Source: Lewinellaceae bacterium (lineage in GTDB: Bacteria; Bacteroidota; Bacteroidia; Chitinophagales; Saprospiraceae). Taken from it: a DNA stretch of 64,000 nt. The stretch lies in NCBI GenBank assembly GCA_020636045.1, contig JACJYP010000014.1:1-64000 (forward strand). The letters run 5' to 3'. This document shows, piece by piece, positions 9,734 to 18,179 of the stretch. How positions within the stretch are numbered: position 1 is the first letter of the stretch; each line of letters opens with the position of its first letter. The translations under genes and the position numbers were made by a program. Under the pieces are notes generated by a model. The model saw nothing but the letters and a program-made list of their open reading frames with translations, was not told where the DNA came from and searched no databases.

Positions 9734-12700
9734 ATGAAACATCGTTTATCGTTGCTCTTTTTCCTTTTAGTCGCCAGTTTCCCGCTTTTTTCACAAAATG
9801 CCCCGCAAGGGTTTAATTATCAAAGCATTGTGCGGGATGCCAATGGCGATCAGTTGGTCAACCAGACCGTAACGCTGCTCTTTTCCATTCGCAGCGGCGC
9901 CCCGAACGGCCCGATCTCCTATTCTGAAAAACAGGTTGTATCGACCAATGATTTCGGTCTGGTCAACCTTGTGATCGGTCAGGGTGGAACGCCCCTGCAA
10001 GGCAACTTTGCCGCGATCAACTGGGGTGGCGGCGCCAAATATCTCACAGTTGCCCTGGAAACGTCGCCCAACGTTTTCGACGAACTCGGTTCATCGCAAC
10101 TGATGAGTGTTCCGTATGCCCTGTACGCGCAAACGGCGGCCAATGGCGGCACCGGTGGCGACAACTGGGGAACGCAGACCGTGCAGACCGGCGCAGCCCT
10201 CTCGGGCAATGGAACCGGCGCCAACCCGCTGAATATTGCCCAGCAGGGCGCACAAACCGGACAGGTATTGAAATGGGACGGCACAAAATGGACCCCGCAG
10301 GACGATATCTCCGGCATGGGCAGCGGTGGCGGTACCGTCACACAGATCAATACGGGTAGCGGTATCACCGGCGGTCCTATCACAACGACCGGAACGATCG
10401 GGCTGAGCAATACAGGCGTACAGCCGGGCATCTACGGCAGCGCCACCGAAATTCCTGTGATCACGGTCGATTCGCAGGGTCGTATCACTGAAGTGTTCAA
10501 AACGGTCGTGCAACCCGGCACCGTTGGCATCACCGGCGGCCCTGGTATCGACGTGCAGCAAAACGGCTTCAATTTCGTGGTGAATAATACGGGAGATACG
10601 GACCCAAGCAATGATATTACTACAAGCAGTCAGGCCGGCGGCCAGATCAGCGGCACTTTCGACAACCTGCAAATTCAGGACGGCGCCATCACCGCTCCGA
10701 AACTCGCCAGCATGGGTGCTTCCGCAGGTCAGGTCCTGAAATGGAACGGTTCCGCATGGGTGCCTTCTGCCGATGCCGGCCTTACAAATATTAACCTGAA
10801 CGCCGGCAACGGCATCTCCGTGACCGGCAGTTCACCCAATTTTACGATCGCAAATACCGGCGACCCCGATCCTTCCGACGACCTGACCAGCAGCAGCATC
10901 GCAAACGGCGATATAACGGGCCCCTTCTCCAACCTGCAACTCAAGGTAGGCGTGGTCGGAAACCAGGAACTCGCCGACAATGCAGTCGAGACTGCCAAAC
11001 TGGCCAATCAATCGGTCACCGCTCCGAAACTTGATGACATGGGCGCTTCCGCAGGCCAGGTGCTGAAATGGAACGGTTCGATCTGGGAGCCCGCCAACGA
11101 CAATGCCGGTTCGCTGAACGTACTTGCCGGGCCCGGCATCGACATTGTGTCCAACGGCTCTACGGTTACGGTCTTCAATACGGGCGATCTCGATCCTTTC
11201 GACGATGTGACCAGCACTTCGCAAGCCGGCGGCGACCTGCAGGGGCCTTTCTCCGACCTCCAGATCAGGCCGTTTATTATCACGAATGTGGAAATGGCCA
11301 ATAACTCGATCGGTACTACGAACATCATCAACGGCTCAATCACCGGAAATAAACTCAATAACATGGGCGCCGGTGTGGGCCAGGTGCTTAAATGGAGCGG
11401 CTCCTCCTGGGCGCCGGCAAACGACAACACCGGCTCTGGCGGCGACAACTGGGGCTCACAGGTCGTGATCTCGAACGCCACCATGACCGGAAACGGCACG
11501 GCCGCCTCTCCTCTGGCTCTGGCGCAACAGGGCGCGACTCCAGGACAGGTGATGAAATGGAACGGCGCTGCATGGGCGCCTGCTGCCGATGGCGGCGACA
11601 ACTGGGGTACACAGTCCGTACAAACGGGCGCTGCACTTACCGGCAATGGCACGGCCGGCACGCCGCTCAATCTTGCCCAGCAGGGCGCAACCAACGGCCA
11701 GGTGTTGAAATGGAACGGTTCCGCATGGTTTCCGGCAGCAGACGCCGGCGACAATTGGGGTTCGCAAACGGCATCCGTCGGCAGCGCGCTGACAGGCAAC
11801 GGCACGGTTGGCAATCCGTTGAACATTGCCCAGCAAGGCGCCGCAAACGGACAGACGCTCAAATGGAACGGCTCCGCATGGGCGCCCGGCGATGACGAAG
11901 GCGACAATTGGGGCACACAAGCCGCATGGGTAGGCCCGACACTTACCGGAAACGGCACACTGGGCAGCCCGCTGAACCTAGACCAGCAAGGTGCAACAAA
12001 CGGCCAGGTGCTCAAATGGGACGGAACCGGCTGGACACCCGGCAACGACCTCACTGGCGATGACTGGGGAGCGCAAACAGTTATTACGGCCCCCACAATT
12101 GCGGGCAACGGCACCCTGGCTTCACCGCTGGCGCTGGCACAACAGGGCGCTACGCCCGGCCAGGTACTTGAATGGAACGGTTCGGGCTGGGCGCCGGTCA
12201 CCTTCACCGGCGATGACTGGGGTGGTCAGGCAGCTGTTACAGGCACGGCGATTTCGGGCGACGGCACTGTCGGTGCGCCACTCGAACTCGCATCGCAGGG
12301 CGCCGGCGTCGGACAAACGCTGAAATGGAACGGCGCTGCATGGGTACCGGGCAATGACGCCGTAGGAGGCACGGGCGATATATACAACGGCGGTACCGGC
12401 ATCATCATCGGCGGCAGTTCGCCGAATTTCGTGATCAATAATACAGGTGACCTGGATAACACCAACGAAATTCAGACCCTGAGTTTTACAGGTACCGAAT
12501 TGAGCCTCTCCAATGGAGGCGGCAGCGTTGATATACCTGAATACACCGCCGGAACCGGGATCAGCCTTACGGGTACTTCTCCCAATTTTGTGATCAACAA
12601 CTCGGGCGACCTCAGCAATACCAATGAATTGCAGACGCTGAGTTTATCCGCAAATCAGCTGAGTCTGTCGAACGGTGGCGGCACGGTGAATCTCCCGTCC

Positions 12701-14224
12701 GGTAATGATTACAACGCCGGCACAGGAATTGATATCACGGGTTCTGCTCCGAACTTTACGATCAACAACTCGGGCGACCTCAGCAACACCAACGAGATAC
12801 AAACTTTGAGCATTCTCGGCAGCGAACTCTCGCTTTCCAACGGCGGCGGCACGGTCATGCTTCCTGAAGGCGACAGCTATACCGCAGGCACGGGCATCAG
12901 CATTGGCGGCAGTTCGCCCAATTTTGTGATCAATAACACCGGCGACTTGGACAACGATCCTGCGAATGAGTTCCAGACACTCAGCATTTCGGGCAACGAG
13001 ATCACCCTCTCCGACGGCGGCGGCACGGTAACCCTTCCTGCCGGAAACAACTATACTGCAGGCGCGGGCATCAGTATTACCGGCACGGCGCCCAACTTCG
13101 TGATCGAAAATACCGGCGATACCGACAACGATCCTGCGAATGAATTGCAGACACTCAGCCTGAATGGCACCTTGCTCGAAATTTCCGGCTCCGGCAGTTC
13201 GGTAGACCTGAATGATCTTGCTATCGATGGCAACTGGAAGCTCGACAACGACGATATCTACAACACCAATTCGCAAAACGTGCTGATCGGCACCAACGCC
13301 AGCACCAATGGCAAATTGCAGGTAGAAGCAGACGCCGGTATTGCGGGCTATTTCAACTCGGCTTCCGGGCCGGCACTGGTCACAGGAAACGGCAACGTCG
13401 GCATTCGCACGCTGACACCGGGCTTCCGCCTCGACGTCAACGGCGACGGCCGCTTCTTCTCTCAAGACGCCACGCCGCAACTCACCGTTGAACAAGGAAG
13501 CGGAGATCTGGCACGCATGGTGCTGAAAAACGGCGGTAGCGGCGGCTGGCAAATTGCCGGCAGCGGCGGCAATGCCGGCGTTTTTTCTATCGAATTCTCC
13601 AACGGTTCCACGATCTCTTCGGCGCCGGCATTTACTTCAAATGCCAATACGAACGTCGGTATCGGCGGCCTGAACAACGGCCCCTCCAGGCTGAAGATCC
13701 TGCAAAAAGACATTGGTTTGTCGCTTGAGAATACCGATAACGGCCGCAGCTGGGATTTTTGGGTGAGTGATGCCTCGGGTGATCTTGTGCTGTATAACAG
13801 CCAATTGGGTGCGGGTGTGCCGGCCGGTACTTTTTCGGCGGCCACGGGCATTTACCTGCCTTCCGACCGCCGTCTGAAAAAAGACATCGCTGCAATACCG
13901 GCAGGCGTGCTGAGCAAGATCATGATGCTTCAGCCGATGTCGTATCACTACTTTGTAGAAGAAGCCTCTTCGAAACGCTCGCTCGGATTTCTGGCGCAGG
14001 ACGTGCAGGCTCTTTTCCCTGAACTGGTCGGGAAAAGCCCCTCGCGCAACGGGCAAGAACAATACCTGTCGCTGAACTATACCGGTTTCAGCGTGCTGGC
14101 TGTAAAAGCCATCCAGGAACAGCAGCAGGAGATCGAACAACTGAAGGAAGATAACAAAGCGCTTCGTCAGCGCCTGGACTCCATTGAAGCGCGTCTGCTG
14201 CGTCTGGAAAAATCGGACAAATAA
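9734..14224 (+). CDS. Giant secreted repeat protein with C-terminal S74 chaperone (tail-fiber) domain
   Basis: The 1496-residue protein starts with a signal peptide and an N-terminal domain typical of Bacteroidota tail-fiber-domain proteins (APQGFNYQSIVRDANG). It continues with three repeat classes: units around APKLxxMGASAGQVLKWNG, a block of GDNWGxQ...GNGT...GQVLKWNG units of about 51 residues, and GTGI.ITGSSPNF.INNTGD...TLS...LSNGGG units. The C-terminus is a peptidase-S74 intramolecular chaperone (SDRRLKKDIAAIPAG, about residue 1376 on) followed by a coiled coil. In phage endosialidases this domain trimerises the fibre and then cuts itself off at the conserved Ser of the SDxRLK motif. I infer a trimeric surface fibre or adhesin. 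No T9SS sorting domain is visible, so the export route after Sec is unclear. Confidence 0.85.
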   Translation: MKHRLSLLFFLLVASFPLFSQNAPQGFNYQSIVRDANGDQLVNQTVTLLFSIRSGAPNGPISYSEKQVVSTNDFGLVNLVIGQGGTPLQGNFAAINWGGGAKYLTVALETSPNVFDELGSSQLMSVPYALYAQTAANGGTGGDNWGTQTVQTGAALSGNGTGANPLNIAQQGAQTGQVLKWDGTKWTPQDDISGMGSGGGTVTQINTGSGITGGPITTTGTIGLSNTGVQPGIYGSATEIPVITVDSQGRITEVFKTVVQPGTVGITGGPGIDVQQNGFNFVVNNTGDTDPSNDITTSSQAGGQISGTFDNLQIQDGAITAPKLASMGASAGQVLKWNGSAWVPSADAGLTNINLNAGNGISVTGSSPNFTIANTGDPDPSDDLTSSSIANGDITGPFSNLQLKVGVVGNQELADNAVETAKLANQSVTAPKLDDMGASAGQVLKWNGSIWEPANDNAGSLNVLAGPGIDIVSNGSTVTVFNTGDLDPFDDVTSTSQAGGDLQGPFSDLQIRPFIITNVEMANNSIGTTNIINGSITGNKLNNMGAGVGQVLKWSGSSWAPANDNTGSGGDNWGSQVVISNATMTGNGTAASPLALAQQGATPGQVMKWNGAAWAPAADGGDNWGTQSVQTGAALTGNGTAGTPLNLAQQGATNGQVLKWNGSAWFPAADAGDNWGSQTASVGSALTGNGTVGNPLNIAQQGAANGQTLKWNGSAWAPGDDEGDNWGTQAAWVGPTLTGNGTLGSPLNLDQQGATNGQVLKWDGTGWTPGNDLTGDDWGAQTVITAPTIAGNGTLASPLALAQQGATPGQVLEWNGSGWAPVTFTGDDWGGQAAVTGTAISGDGTVGAPLELASQGAGVGQTLKWNGAAWVPGNDAVGGTGDIYNGGTGIIIGGSSPNFVINNTGDLDNTNEIQTLSFTGTELSLSNGGGSVDIPEYTAGTGISLTGTSPNFVINNSGDLSNTNELQTLSLSANQLSLSNGGGTVNLPSGNDYNAGTGIDITGSAPNFTINNSGDLSNTNEIQTLSILGSELSLSNGGGTVMLPEGDSYTAGTGISIGGSSPNFVINNTGDLDNDPANEFQTLSISGNEITLSDGGGTVTLPAGNNYTAGAGISITGTAPNFVIENTGDTDNDPANELQTLSLNGTLLEISGSGSSVDLNDLAIDGNWKLDNDDIYNTNSQNVLIGTNASTNGKLQVEADAGIAGYFNSASGPALVTGNGNVGIRTLTPGFRLDVNGDGRFFSQDATPQLTVEQGSGDLARMVLKNGGSGGWQIAGSGGNAGVFSIEFSNGSTISSAPAFTSNANTNVGIGGLNNGPSRLKILQKDIGLSLENTDNGRSWDFWVSDASGDLVLYNSQLGAGVPAGTFSAATGIYLPSDRRLKKDIAAIPAGVLSKIMMLQPMSYHYFVEEASSKRSLGFLAQDVQALFPELVGKSPSRNGQEQYLSLNYTGFSVLAVKAIQEQQQEIEQLKEDNKALRQRLDSIEARLLRLEKSDK
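11441..12366 (+). repeat. Six tandem ~150-bp units in the S74 repeat protein
   Basis: Six consecutive units each begin with GDNWG or GDDWG and carry the same core (GNGT..PL.LAQQGA..GQVLKWNG). A seventh related unit lies apart near 10159-10305. The DNA copies are diverged, with strong protein-level conservation, so the array is older than the pentapeptide array of the NACHT gene. Confidence 0.8.
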
Positions 14225-14254
14225 TCTGAATTGGACTGGTAATTGTTGTGAAAT

Positions 14255-14291
14255 GAGCCACAGAGACGGACACGAATCGTTTCTGTGGCTC
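14255..14291 (+). terminator. Hairpin after the S74 protein gene
   Basis: GAGCCACAGA (14255-14264) pairs with TCTGTGGCTC (14282-14291), with an inner ACG/CGT pairing. The T tract after it is weak, so it may be a poor terminator or a processing hairpin before the next gene at 14313. Confidence 0.4.
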
Positions 14292-14312
14292 TGTATTTAG
14301 ATACTCCCTCCC

Positions 14313-15596
14313 ATGTTTCATACTATTGAGAAAACCCTGATGCGTCTGTCTGCCAGGCTGCGGTTGCTGCTTTCGCCCATTATGTGTTTGCCGCTCGCAG
14401 CCATGGCTTCGGAAATGCCGACGGATACGAGTTATATCCGTGATACCTTTTGTTCTACGCAGATTTTGCTGATCGGCAATCAATTGTTCGACCCCTCGCA
14501 CCCGGACGATACGGTAATACTGCCCGGCGCCTCCTTCGATGGCAGCGACAGTGTACTGATCGTCGACCTGGAATTCAGACAGCCTGCATACAACAAACTT
14601 ACCCTGAACCTTTGTGCCGGCGACACGATCTGGGTAAACGGCACGGCATATCACGACCACTTTTACCTCGGGCAAGAAACCGTGGAAGGGGGTGCGGCGA
14701 ACGGATGCGACAGCATCATCGACATCGAACTTACTTTTTATCCCAACGTGCTCGAATACAACAGCACCATTTGTGAGGGTGATACCATTTACATAAACGG
14801 CACGGCATATCACGCCTTCCATTCGAGCGGAGAAGAGAGAATACCCGGCGGCGCTTCTATGGGATGCGACAGCATTATCCAGGTCGACCTTGAAGTGTTG
14901 ACCCCGCCTTATTTTATTTTGAAAGATACGCTTTGCCCCGATGAAGTGCTGGTGATCAACGGACACCGGTACGACCGGAACAACCGCACCGGGCTGGAAA
15001 TTCTTCCCGGAGCCGCTTCAACCGGTTGCGATTCGCTCCTATACCTCGAACTGGTATTCAGGCAATTATGGGTTTTTATCGGCGACGACCGGGAAGTGGT
15101 AAAAGGCGACTCGATTTGTCTGACACCGCAATTTGGTCTGGCGCCGTCAGCAATTACCTGGAATCCCCCCCTGCCCTGCCAGAATCCCGATTGCTCGACG
15201 GTTTGTACGCAGGTGCTATCCCCTGCTCTTTATCAGATAACAGTGACAGATACCAACGGGTGTCAGGTAAATGATGAAATCAGGATAAGTGTTTCCGACG
15301 ACAACCGTGTCTTTGCGCCCAATGTGTTCAACCCGGATGCCGGCTGGCCCGATAATCGCTTTTTCCTGAGCGCAGACAACGGTGTAAGCATCATTCGGCA
15401 CCTGATGATCGCAAATCGCTGGGGAGAGGTTGTATTTGATGTCTCCGGCCTTGCACCGGATGACCCGACATCGGGATGGGACGGCACCTGGAACGGCAAA
15501 ACAGCCCAGGTAGGCGTTTATGCGTTTTGGGCGGAAATGGAAAGGCTTGACGGGAGCACCTTTACAAAAACCGGGACCGTGACATTGGTACGCTGA
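14313..15596 (+). CDS. Secreted protein with gliding-type (CHU_C, type B) C-terminal domain
   Basis: The 427-residue product has an N-terminal signal peptide (ending near PLAAMAS; an internal ATG at 14340 would give a shorter one). Several repeats then share the pattern CxGDTIxxNGTAYHxxxxxGxExxxGGAxxGCDSIIxxxL. The C-terminal domain starts VFAPNVFNPDAGWPDNRFF and continues through MIANRWGEVVFD, the signature of gliding-motility-associated (type B T9SS) sorting domains. Type B cargo depends on PorP/SprF-like proteins, and one is encoded a few kilobases away on the other strand. It lies directly after the S74 protein gene and is convergent with the DUF1573 frame, whose end is four bases away. 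Passenger function unknown. Confidence 0.87.
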   Translation: MFHTIEKTLMRLSARLRLLLSPIMCLPLAAMASEMPTDTSYIRDTFCSTQILLIGNQLFDPSHPDDTVILPGASFDGSDSVLIVDLEFRQPAYNKLTLNLCAGDTIWVNGTAYHDHFYLGQETVEGGAANGCDSIIDIELTFYPNVLEYNSTICEGDTIYINGTAYHAFHSSGEERIPGGASMGCDSIIQVDLEVLTPPYFILKDTLCPDEVLVINGHRYDRNNRTGLEILPGAASTGCDSLLYLELVFRQLWVFIGDDREVVKGDSICLTPQFGLAPSAITWNPPLPCQNPDCSTVCTQVLSPALYQITVTDTNGCQVNDEIRISVSDDNRVFAPNVFNPDAGWPDNRFFLSADNGVSIIRHLMIANRWGEVVFDVSGLAPDDPTSGWDGTWNGKTAQVGVYAFWAEMERLDGSTFTKTGTVTLVR

Positions 15597-15600
15597 ACAG

Positions 15601-15978
15601 TCAGATACGTTTGTATATCCTGCCCCTCAGCCAAACCCGTTTTACAAGGGGATAACCGTCCTGATCCGTATTTTTAAAGATCACGTCTATCTCTTTTGTT
15701 ACGTCACCCGTGCGGTCGCTGGTGTCGAACACAACGGTGAGCTCTCCACTTTGGCCCTGGGCGATCGGTCCCCGGGTCCATTCAATAGCCATACACTGGC
15801 AGGCGCTGACAATCTCGATCTCCAGTGCCTGATCGCCGGTATTTACAAACTGATAATGCGCTTCGATCTCGTCGCCTTCCACCGTTCCGCTGAATTCCAT
15901 CACTTCGTGCATGAAACGCACGTATGCATCAGCAGGGTTAGTCCACCCCTCGCCACCGGGGCGGACTGAATCGGTCAA
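15601..15978 (-). CDS. DUF1573 domain frame with no ATG start (possible frameshift extension of the PorE-like gene)
   Basis: The 125-codon frame encodes a complete DUF1573 (ASH-like beta-sandwich) domain: YVRFMHEVMEFSGTVEGD, the YQFVNTGDQALEI strand, the SACQCMAIEW motif and a VFDTSDRTGDVTKEIDV strand. Members are usually secreted and carry their own signal peptide, but this frame has none. Its only full-length start is TTG (15976-15978); the first ATG (codon 23) cuts into the domain. It lies just downstream of the PorE-like gene, offset by -1, across a T9-A6 run and the TAG stop. It may be translated from TTG or by frameshifting from the upstream gene, or be separated from it by a sequencing indel. 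See the slippery-site feature. Confidence 0.7.
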   Translation of the reverse strand: MTDSVRPGGEGWTNPADAYVRFMHEVMEFSGTVEGDEIEAHYQFVNTGDQALEIEIVSACQCMAIEWTRGPIAQGQSGELTVVFDTSDRTGDVTKEIDVIFKNTDQDGYPLVKRVWLRGRIYKRI

Positions 15979-16002
15979 TATTTCTAATTTTTTAAAAAAA
16001 AA
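15940..16002 (-). other. Candidate -1 frameshift or slippage site with downstream stem-loop
   Basis: On the minus strand the end of the PorE-like gene reads T9 (16002-15994) then A6 (15993-15988) then TTAG. In frame this gives TTT TTT TTA AAA AAT TAG. It contains the classical -1 slip heptamer T TTT TTA and an overlapping A AAA AAT. A 10-bp stem with one G-U pair (15967-15958 with 15949-15940, 8-base loop) follows about 19-25 bases later. A -1 shift would carry ribosomes past the TAG into the DUF1573 frame. The long T run would also favour RNA-polymerase slippage. The spacing is longer than the usual 5-10 bases, which weakens the ribosomal version. Confidence 0.5.
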
Positions 16003-18083
16003 TCGGGGCGCACGGACTGCTTTCCGCCGGGCGGTTGACCTTTGTTGCCCGACTCACGCTTCTCGACTTTTTCAATAACAATGCTGGTAGGGCCGGAAAT
16101 GATCTTGAACTCGGTACGGCGGTTGACCTGATGCTGCTCTTCCGTGCATTCCACGCCGTTGGCGCATTCGTTCAACAACTGCTTCTCGCCATAACCTTTT
16201 GCAACAATGCGGTCAGGTGAAACGCCTTTTGCAACAATCCAGCTTCGGGCACTTTCGGCACGTTTCTGCGAGAGTTCTTCATTATACTGGTCATTACCCC
16301 GCGAGTCGGTATGCGACGACAACTCGATCTTCATGTCGGGATACTGTTCGAGCAGATCGGTCAGTGACTGAAGATCGGGCTCGGCGTCCGGGCGAATATC
16401 CCACTTGTTGAAGTCATAGTAGATATTACTCAGACGGATGGGCTCATTGATGCGGATCGTGTCGTATTCAGGCTCCCGGCGAAGCAGGCGGAGGGTCAGT
16501 TTTTTCTGAACGCTGGTGCTGCGCTTAACGCCTACGGTGTTAAATTCCAGGGTATCGGGCACGTAACCGTCGTGCGTGGCGATCACTTGATAAGATTTTT
16601 CCGGCAGCAGCGTAAAGTCAAAATTGTTTGCCGCAGCATTGGTCCGCTCGTCTACGCGGGCTGGGTCTTTCTCCGTTACATCGTAAATCTGTACCGTGCA
16701 ACCTTTCAAAGGAGGATTTTCCTTCTCACCACGACGCCTGCGGCGGAAAGTGCTGGCGGTCAGATCCACTTTTATGCGTTCGATCTCCCAGGCGTAAATA
16801 TCATCGCAGCAGGTTTTGCTTTTCAGATTGTTGGGGCCGGGGCGATTGCTGACCAGAAAGCCACTCATGCCGTCAGGCAGACGGGTGTAAAACTGATCGT
16901 CGACGCTGGAATTGACACCCAGGGGGAGCGGCTTCGGAGCGCTCCACACAGAACCGTTCCACTGGCTTTCAAAAACATCGAGGCCGCCGATATTCGGGTG
17001 GCCGTTACTGCTGAAATAGAGTTTCCCGTCCTGATAAAAAGGACTGGCCTCTTCGGCGTCGGTGTTGATCACTTCACCAAGGTTAACCGGTATGCCAAAA
17101 ACGCCGTCAGTCTTTTTGGGAGCATAATAAATATCGAAGCCGCCTTTGCCGCCCGGCATGTTAGCGACGAAAAAAAGCACTTTTTCACCAAACAATTCGC
17201 CTTCGCAGGGGTGCTTGGCAACGTAATCGCCGTTGACGCCGACCACTTCATTGGCGGCGCCCCAGCCGTCGGAGCCCTTTGTAGAGTAATAGATCTTGCT
17301 CTCGGCGATCCCCTGGCCGCCTTCTATGAGCTGTACGCGGGTAAAGTACATCGTGCGGCCATCCGGCGATACGCTCACATTGCCCTGGTGCCAGTCTTCG
17401 CGGTTGATCTGCTGGCCGAGTGCAGTCGGTTCGCCGTATTCTGAGCCACCACTTTTCGCAGCGGTGTATACTTTTGAGTACCAGTCGCCTTCTTTGCCAT
17501 CGACCACGATGACCTCCTTCGATTGGAGGGATGTGTAGTACAATTCGCCTCCGCTGTATGAGGGTGATGATTCCGTCTGGGGGCTGTTCGCTTTTTTGCC
17601 GAGATTGGCGACGATCAGGTTTTCAGGCTGTTTGGCTTTTTTACCGATCTCGCAGCCGGCTATCTCGCGTTTTGCCAGCGTGACCAGTCCGGGATCGGCG
17701 GCCGAATCGTTGATATACTGGTTGAACATATCGATGGCTTCGGCGTACTTGCCATTGTACTTCATGCTCATCGCGTACCAGTATTTCAGTTCGGTGAGCT
17801 CGTTTTTCCTGTCCCGCAGCACCAGGCGTCCGAATGCGCGTTCGGCTCTGGTATAGTCGCGCAGCTCGTATTCCAGTTTGGCAATTTTGATAGCGATCTC
17901 CCGGTCCTTGGTCTCGTCGTAGACTTTGTCGTATAATTCGAGCGCCTCGTAGGGGTTGCTGGCCGCTTCCGCCTCCTCGGCAGATTTGCGATTGGCATCG
18001 GGAGTAGATCGGTTGAGCGGTTGGGCATAAGCCACTGCAGCCGACAGCGTGCCAAGGGTGACGAGAAAAACAAGTCTTTTCAT
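15984..18083 (-). CDS. PorE-like TPR / PD40 propeller / OmpA-family protein
   Basis: The 699-residue product has a signal peptide (1-20) and N-terminal TPR repeats (about 30-150: SNPYEALELYDKVYD, ALxxF-type helices). A PD40/WD40-like beta-propeller follows (about 170-440: SPSYSGGELYYTS, VSPDGRTMYFT, ASPFYQDGKLYFSSNG), then a carboxypeptidase-regulatory-like domain (about 450-530) and a C-terminal OmpA domain (IYYDFNKWDIRPDAEPDLQ, SHTDSRGNDQYNEELSQKRA, NRRTEFKI) that binds peptidoglycan. This order matches PorE of the type IX secretion system. It follows a PorP/SprF gene in the same direction (96 bases apart), a pairing common in this phylum. It ends in a slippery T9-A6 run before a DUF1573 frame. 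Whether it is the core PorE or an accessory paralogue is open. Confidence 0.87.
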   Translation of the reverse strand: MKRLVFLVTLGTLSAAVAYAQPLNRSTPDANRKSAEEAEAASNPYEALELYDKVYDETKDREIAIKIAKLEYELRDYTRAERAFGRLVLRDRKNELTELKYWYAMSMKYNGKYAEAIDMFNQYINDSAADPGLVTLAKREIAGCEIGKKAKQPENLIVANLGKKANSPQTESSPSYSGGELYYTSLQSKEVIVVDGKEGDWYSKVYTAAKSGGSEYGEPTALGQQINREDWHQGNVSVSPDGRTMYFTRVQLIEGGQGIAESKIYYSTKGSDGWGAANEVVGVNGDYVAKHPCEGELFGEKVLFFVANMPGGKGGFDIYYAPKKTDGVFGIPVNLGEVINTDAEEASPFYQDGKLYFSSNGHPNIGGLDVFESQWNGSVWSAPKPLPLGVNSSVDDQFYTRLPDGMSGFLVSNRPGPNNLKSKTCCDDIYAWEIERIKVDLTASTFRRRRRGEKENPPLKGCTVQIYDVTEKDPARVDERTNAAANNFDFTLLPEKSYQVIATHDGYVPDTLEFNTVGVKRSTSVQKKLTLRLLRREPEYDTIRINEPIRLSNIYYDFNKWDIRPDAEPDLQSLTDLLEQYPDMKIELSSHTDSRGNDQYNEELSQKRAESARSWIVAKGVSPDRIVAKGYGEKQLLNECANGVECTEEQHQVNRRTEFKIISGPTSIVIEKVEKRESGNKGQPPGGKQSVRPDFFLKN

Positions 18084-18179
18084 TTTATAGTATGATTAGA
18101 TTGGCTGTTAAGGTGAGTGCGATGACCACAAGGGACATGGCAGCATGCAACATCGTTGCAGGGGCGATTTGTTTTCAGG

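Noticed and set aside
11008..12207. Long minus-strand open frame opposite the S74 repeat protein
   Set aside because: Its Pro/Cys-rich repeats mirror the GDNWG repeats of the real gene on the other strand.
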